Part shown: positions 58,848-64,000 of the stretch, one piece after another
Layout of the letters: each line of letters opens with the position of its first letter
Numbering within the stretch: position 1 is the first letter of the stretch
DNA from: Tretioscincus oriximinensis
Lineage: Eukaryota; Chordata; Lepidosauria; Squamata; Gymnophthalmidae
NCBI GenBank assembly: GCA_022410635.1
Contig: JAJVDF010000206.1
Location: 918,642 to 982,641 of the forward strand
DNA: 64,000 nt
Direction of reading: 5' to 3'
Translations under genes and position numbers: made by a program
Notes under the pieces: model-generated
Seen by the model: only the letters and a program-made list of their open reading frames with translations
Databases searched by the model: none
Told to the model about the DNA's origin: nothing

Positions 58848-59055
58848 ACTTTATGTAGGCTGACCAGATGACCCCTTTTGGGGGGTGGGGGTGGAAAACC
58901 TGGTTTTGGGGTGCCTCACGGTTTTTGCTGAGGGGGAAAAAAATCTTTTTTTGAAAATGTTTTTCCTCAGCAAAAACCAGGAGGCACACCAAAACTGGAT
59001 TTTCAACACACACACACACACAACAAAAGGGGTCATCTGGTCAACTTACCTTATG
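58848..59055. mobile_element. Foldback MITE, TAGGCTGACCAG family (copy 2)
   Basis: TAGGCTGACCAGATGACCCC and the near-inverse GGGGTCATCTGGTCAACTTA; inner arms around AAAACCTGGTTTTGGGGTGC. Flanks ACTTTATG and ACCTTATG agree at 7 of 8. A (CA)n run lies in the right arm. Confidence 0.8.
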
Positions 59056-59339
59056 CCTAAGTTCATTCTGTTGTCATTTCAGACAGAAGGAAGCTAACTA
59101 ATAATACTAGTAGGGTAGATGAANTGGGGTATTTAGATGTGTGTTGGAACGTTTTCACCCTTATCTATAGGAAACATACAGATAACAGCATGGAACCTGC
59201 TTTTTAAGGCCCAGCAAATTTTTTCACATAGTTGGTTCTGATTGTGTCTTCGTTTTGCACATATTGGATCCAAGTTGTTATATCAACCAATATTCCAAAG
59301 ATATTTTTTAAATTTGAAATAATTTAAAAAGGGCCCCAA

Positions 59340-59818
59340 TTTAAAAAAAGCATTGATAAACTAGAGCAAGTACAAAAGAGAGTTACAAGGATGGTGAGTN
59401 GTCTGGAAACCATGTCCTATGAGGAACGATTAAAGGATCTAGGGATGTTTAGTCTGCAAAAGAGAAGACTGAGAGGAGACTTGATAGCTGTCTACAAATA
59501 TCTGAAAGGCTGTCACAGAGCAGAGGGATCAGCACTGTTCTCATTAGCACATGGAAGGACTAGAAACAATGGAATGAAACTGCAAGGGAGTAGATTTAGA
59601 TTAGATATCAGAAAAAACTTTCTAACAGTCAGGGTGATAAACCAGTGGAACAGTTTGCCACAGGGGGTGGTNAGTTCGCCTTCCCTGGAAGTCTTCAAAC
59701 AGAGACTGGACAGTCATCTGTCTGGGATGGTTTAATGAATCCTGCATCGAGCAGGGGGTTGGACCCGATGACCCTGGAGGTCCCTTCCAACTCTATGATT
59801 CTATGATTCTATGATTAA
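59340..59818 (+). mobile_element. CR1 LINE 3' end with ATTCTATG tail
   Basis: The frame 59391-59735 encodes a CR1 ORF2 C-terminus (MSYEERLKDLGMFSLQKRRL, RGDLIAVYKYLKGC, VINQWNSLPQGV). Then come GAGCAGGGGGTTGGACCCGA and three ATTCTATG units, the classic sauropsid CR1 end. Frame is open apart from n bases, so it is comparatively young. Confidence 0.95.
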
Positions 59819-60250
59819 TTTGTGTGGAGATTTGTTCTTTTTGTGGGGAGAATGAATAGAATATTCTCTGATCAGCTTTTATATTCACCATGTGCTTTTC
59901 TGCTTACTCAGTCTGCCTGCTATTTAAAGCTCTTAAAAATGAAGGCCAACCAAAAATATCCTTCATTAAAGACAGTAGTATTTTGCATATTTTATTTGCA
60001 ATTGGTTTCCAAAGTATGTGGATTTTTGGGCATGGGGAAATGAAGCATTTAGATAAGGAAAGATGAGGGAAGAAGGCACTGGTGCAGAATAACAAGTATG
60101 TATGAAAGAGGTTTTGGCGAGGGGCTCTTTACCAGCAAGAGTAAAATGATCTTACAGTACTGGAATATGATTTTCAATTTTTCTAATGAATGTGATTGCA
60201 TATTTCTAATTGCTGATAGAAATATGCAGGATGATGTGTTGCAGACAGAA
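59819..60250. other. Intergenic, nothing recognised
   Basis: No feature identified. Confidence 0.5.
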
Positions 60251-60254
60251 TGCA

Positions 60255-60395
60255 AGAGGTGCCCTGCTGAATGGGATCAGAGCCCATCTAACCCAGCATT
60301 CATGCTCACATAATCCTAAAGTATTCAGGCTGCTAGATATCATCACCACTTCTGGAAGTAAATTCCACAGACAGTGAGAACAGACAGAGATATTG
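60255..60395 (-). mobile_element. CR1-clade LINE 3' end, old fragment (copy 13)
   Basis: CCCTGCTGAATGGGATCAGA, GCCCATCTAACCCAGCATTC and AAGTAAATTCCACAGACAGT, inverted. Confidence 0.6.
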
Positions 60396-60481
60396 GGAGG
60401 ACTAGTTCAGCTGTGCAAAAGGATGTGCTGGTAAAATGGGGAGGGAGTGAGAACTCAAAAGTCCAAATGCTGGGAAATCTT

Positions 60482-60585
60482 TGAAATCCATCATCAGTCC
60501 TGAGGACTGGACTAAAAAAGGGGGAAAACAGGTTTTTCCTGGCTTAGTCCAGATCTTCAGTACTGAAGATGAATTGAAACAATGT
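60482..60585. mobile_element. Foldback element, TTCAGTCCTGA family
   Basis: ATCATCAGTCCTGAGGACTG and GTCCAGATCTTCAGTACTGA with TGAATTGAAAC at the right end; purine-rich centre (AAAAAAGGGGGAAAAC). Confidence 0.6.
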
Positions 60586-60821
60586 GTTGGGACAAAATCC
60601 AAGACAAGGGTAGGTACAGGACCGATGGTGCCAATGTACATAGACCTATCCAACAACAGCCTAGAATGGNTTATATATATATTCCAGATCCAGATGTTCT
60701 AGATAAAGTTGTGTCTCTGTTTTCTTACATCTGTGCAATAATGGAGGGCTACAATCTGTTCCACATCTCAAAAAGGGTTGCAATCCGGTTGGGTTCAAAT
60801 CCAGGAAGAACTTTTGGCTGA

Positions 60822-60975
60822 GCATGCTCAGTATTTACTTCCTGATTAGTGGTCTCACTAATTCCATGAAAATTTACAAGTACCATGAAAATTGCAATCT
60901 GCAGTTATTTCCCACATGGAACAATTTAACCCCCCATGTGCCTGCAGTCCACGAGGAACTGTGGTACAGATGTAG
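60822..60975 (+). repeat. Unclassified repeat, GCTCAGTATTTACTTCC family (copy 1)
   Basis: GCTCAGTATTTACTTCCTGA, GTCTCACTAATTC and CATGTGCCTGCAGT recur in order at 63580-63720. No coding content seen; family unknown. Confidence 0.55.
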
Positions 60976-61062
60976 GGGAGCCACTATCAAAAAGACTGTC
61001 AGAAAATAACTGAAAATGCTTTAAAACATCAATTTCCTGTTTCCAAAAGGTGACTGATTTTA

Positions 61063-61268
61063 ACTAAAAAGGATTTCATTGTTATTTGTTTACTTCATCC
61101 CTCCTAAATGAAAAGTTATAGTCTTCTGTCACAATCCTCTACATTTCAAGCATATTTGGGATCTGGCTTTGGGAGACTGAAGGAATGAAGTAAACAAATA
61201 ACAATGAAATCCTTTTTAGTCAGAGATCAGAAAAATGGGGAAATATTTCAGTCTCCCAAAGCTAGATC
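61063..61268. repeat. Interlocked inverted repeats (A-B-A'-B')
   Basis: A perfect 36-bp inverted pair (61063-61098 and 61185-61220; ends ACTAAAAAGGATTTCATTGT) interlocks with a 22-bp pair carrying one mismatch (61160-61181 and 61247-61268; GATCTGGCTTTGGGAGACTG). The order is left-left-right-right, so both hairpins cannot form without a pseudoknot. Confidence 0.9.
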
Positions 61269-62465
61269 TATTTCATCATCCACTGAAATGTGTGGAAGGA
61301 ATAACCTTGACTTCAAAAACCCAGAGGGAAATGTTTATGGACTCTGTATCCTCACTCTTAATTCCTCAGAATCTTCTTCAAGATAAAATAATGTCAACCA
61401 AAGATATTCAGCCTTATATCTGATAACAATGAAATGGTTACATGCTGCTGGGTACAGATTNGCTGCATTCCCATTGCCCCTTAACACACGTACGACTGCA
61501 AAGCCAAAGTCTATCGTTCCGACTGTGTTACCATAAAATCGGCCTCGGAAGTGCTGCAGCATCGCTTTAAACGCGCATCACAGGTTTCTGCTCTGCAGTT
61601 CATGGTGAAATTGCGTCGTCGCTGTTGACTTTTGTAATTTGCGCCACTTGCACACTGACATCAGAGATCAGACAACAAAAAGCAAGCAAGAGAGCTGGGG
61701 CTGGGGCCTCTTTTGTTTGGCATTTCCTCCAGGCTCAGCAGCTTCCCTCCCTCCTCTGGAAAAACAGGTTCTTCAAGCTACTCCAGCCTGGTGAAAGGGA
61801 TTCATTGATCACTCTCAGCTCAAAGCAATCAGAATGCTCAGGGAATGTTCAGGTAAAATTTAGCCCTCACTTTGCTATCATTTTGGAACAATAAAATCTA
61901 TTTTCCATTCTCTGTTAAAAGTCTAATGGGAATGCAGCCATTGACTTCATTTGTTTCTATGATTGACTCTACTGGGCAGAAAATAGCAGCTGGTAAAAGC
62001 CTCTAAGGCTGGGAGACACCATCAAGCTTCCATCACAATACTGAGGTGCCAAAAGACAAGCTGATTCTTAGTTATTATGCTGCATCCCAAATCTCTTCAT
62101 AGACAAGACTGAGTACCTTTAAACATCAGTATGCTTTTAGAATAGAATGCTTTTAGAGTATTCTCCCTGAATGCTCTATCTTCTTATGAATTCCTGATTT
62201 GCTAGGTGGCAGTGGCTAGGTTGTTGATCGCAAAAGCAATTTGTTTCAAATCCAAAGGCAAAATTCACATTCCAGATTTGGAAAGTTAGCAACACGTTGT
62301 TGGCATGCTACATACCACCACTGGTAGCCACCAAGATCCCAGCCAATGAAATTTCATTTTCTGACTTTCATCCTGATGGTTGGAAGATGTAATCAAACAA
62401 AGGTTGATGATCCTTGTGTTTGATGAGACTACTAAGCAGACAGATAAGTCTTGAGCGGTGGCATT
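61269..62465. other. Intergenic, mostly unrecognised
   Basis: Around 61480-61640 the CpG content is higher than in the surroundings (TTTAAACGCGCATCACAGG, GAAATTGCGTCGTCGCTG), perhaps a decayed DNA transposon; not resolved. Confidence 0.4.
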
Positions 62466-62468
62466 AAG

Positions 62469-62640
62469 AACCTAAGAACATAAGAAGAGCCCTGCTGAAT
62501 TGGGCTGGAGCCCNTCTAGTTCAGCACACAGGCCCAAGCAGAAGAAGGCAAAAGTCTCCCCTATTCTTGATTCCCTGCAAATGGTACTTCAGGAATATTG
62601 CCGGTTGCTCCACCCTGGAGGCAGCATCCTAATGGCTTCT
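62469..62640 (-). mobile_element. CR1-clade LINE 3' end fragment (copy 14)
   Basis: CTAAGAACATAAGAAGAGCC to GGAGGCAGCATCC, inverted 3' UTR. Confidence 0.75.
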
Positions 62641-63176
62641 GAGAGCTTCTCCTCCTGCTCTGGCACTGAAGCACTCTAAATGGCACTAATGACAGCATGG
62701 CAGTGGCATGAATGTGCATCTTTGCAGGTGATGCATTCATCACACACAGGAAAACAGGGTGATACTTTTACAGTGCCATTATGGGGCATTCATTGTCTCA
62801 TAAAGGAACTGTGCTGCACATGCGGGCAAGTTCTCAGAGCTGCAGAACAAACACTTGCTGCAGTTACACAAACTAGGAGGTACATGAGGACACAGGTACA
62901 AGAAAAAAGCCAGGACGTGGACCAGTGGGGATAGCTTTATCATTACTACAAGCTGTCTAATAAACAGCCAGAATAAAGGCCTTTCTGATCACAGTGCTAG
63001 TTCTCACTAAGGAAACGCTTGGTAGGGTCAGTGCCATCCCTGATCCAAACAAGGCCATGCTGTGACCTGAACTGTACAAGATCTCTGAAGGCTAGAAAGA
63101 AAAGATCTTAGCCTCAGAGATCCTGGGGGGATGTATTTCAGGTGAGCTTCAAAAACCAAATTTTGTGGAAATCTTC
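62641..63176. other. Intergenic, nothing recognised
   Basis: A short open frame at 62680-62934 has no recognised domain. Confidence 0.5.
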
Positions 63177-63381
63177 CCTGTATGGTAGGCTGAACAGATG
63201 ACCCCTTTGGGGGGGGGGGGTTGAAAACCCGGTTTTGGGGTGCCTCCCAGTTTTTTCTGTGGAAAATGTTTTCAAAAGAAGATTTTTTTTTTCCCTCGGA
63301 GAAAACTGGGAGTCACCCCAAAAATGGATTTTCAACACACACACCCCCCAAAAGGGGTCATCTGGTCAGCCTACGTGTAAG
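63177..63381. mobile_element. Foldback MITE, TAGGCTGACCAG family (copy 3)
   Basis: TAGGCTGAACAGATGACCCC pairs with GGGGTCATCTGGTCAGCCTA; inner arms AAAACCCGGTTTTGGGGTGC and GTCACCCCAAAAATGGATTT. Flanks CCTGTATG and CGTGTAAG agree at 6 of 8. Confidence 0.78.
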
Positions 63382-63579
63382 CTACAAAATGGATCAAAGA
63401 GAGTTTTACTAATTTGGACTTCAAAGAATAAATAAAATTTAAAAAAAATCTCTGCCCCATGGGTTAATGGAGTTTTCACCATGCACCAGGAAAAAAGGTC
63501 CTTTGCCCTGTAATATTCTTTAGCTGATGTTTTGTGAAATTGCCATGCTTGCAGCCGGGGAGGCTAGAAGACTCCCAAG

Positions 63580-63720
63580 ATTATGCTCAGTATTTACTTC
63601 CAGGTTAGTTGTCTCACTGATTCGATTCGGATTTATAGATAAGTGTGATGGGTGCATTCCACAATTGTTTCTCAGTTTGTGGATTTTAACACTCATGTGC
63701 CTACAATTATAGTACAACTA
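63580..63720 (+). repeat. Unclassified repeat, GCTCAGTATTTACTTCC family (copy 2)
   Basis: Partner of 60822-60975: GCTCAGTATTTACTTCCAGG, GTCTCACTGATTC, CATGTGCCTACAATTATAGT. Confidence 0.55.
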
Positions 63721-63811
63721 TTTCACTGTTTGTGAAACTAGATCCATATAGTTAATTGGAATCAATGATGAGCTGAGTGTATCTTATTGAAACTGACTTT
63801 TTAACACTTTT

Positions 63812-64000
63812 TAGAGCACCTCCCTTACGAAGTCAGGCTGCAACGTTTGGGCCTCTTCAGCCTTGAAAGGAGACGTTTGAGGGGTGATCTGATTGAAGTG
63901 TACAAAATCATGCATGGGATCGACAGGGTGAACAGAGAAAAAATGTTTTCTCTATCACACAACACAAGGACCAGAGGGCACTCCTTAAAACTGTTGGGTA
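63812..64000 (+). mobile_element. CR1-clade LINE 3' end, cut by the window end (copy 15)
   Basis: Encodes the RT C-terminus (LPYEVRLQRLGLFSLERRRL, RGDLIEVYKIMHGIDRVNRE) and continues into the same stretch with which the window begins. Confidence 0.88.

Noticed and set aside
1..64000. The repeated TTCTTATG and ATTCTATG units as tandem regulatory or CRISPR-like arrays
   Set aside because: They are only two to three units long and always terminate CR1-type 3' ends, the known tail form of these LINEs.

Overview
The window is vertebrate nuclear DNA, most likely from a squamate reptile (a lizard; the lineage within squamates is not resolved). The basis is one intact vertebrate gene (CDC42EP3) with a long intron and a CpG-island promoter, set in AT-rich sequence packed with squamate-type repeats: tRNA-derived SINEs of the Squam1/Sauria kind, CR1-clade LINE 3' ends, Penelope-like elements (PLEs), an L1-like 3' end, and many small hairpin DNA transposons. 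There are no operons, no CRISPR array and no bacterial features. Isolated single 'n' bases are scattered through the window.

Layout. Positions 1-1279 are downstream intergenic sequence starting inside a CR1-type LINE. Positions 1280-3558 hold the terminal exon of CDC42EP3 on the minus strand: a 3' UTR with three overlapping AATAAA signals near 1283-1300, a 256-codon intronless CDS (2778-3548), and a splice acceptor just upstream of the ATG. Positions 3559 to about 35 kb are read as the single large intron in the 5' UTR, filled with repeats. Positions 34690-36000 are a very GC-rich CpG island, the likely promoter and non-coding first exon, with three candidate donor sites on the minus strand, an AP-1 site and a CTCF-like site. 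From 36 to 64 kb the sequence is upstream intergenic, with only repeats recognised.

Mobile elements. Two elements with TAGGGTTGCC ends have perfect 8-bp target-site duplications (13.99-14.57 kb and 24.39-24.92 kb) and are hAT-type; a third small hAT-like element lies at 34.3 kb. At least six other hairpin (foldback) families are present, two with mariner-like ends flanked by TA and one with ends TAGGCTGACC and degenerate 8-bp duplications. One PLE copy keeps an open GIY-YIG endonuclease domain (43767-44321) next to its 3' tail, and several other PLE tails sit as head-to-head inverted pairs, two with 11-12 bp duplications. One site (55.89-56.59 kb) records three successive insertions: mariner MITE, then CR1, then PLE.

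The only protein-coding host gene supported is CDC42EP3. No second host gene or structural RNA gene was found. The most unusual content is the density and variety of palindromic mobile elements and the foldback PLEs. No wholly new functional system is evident.
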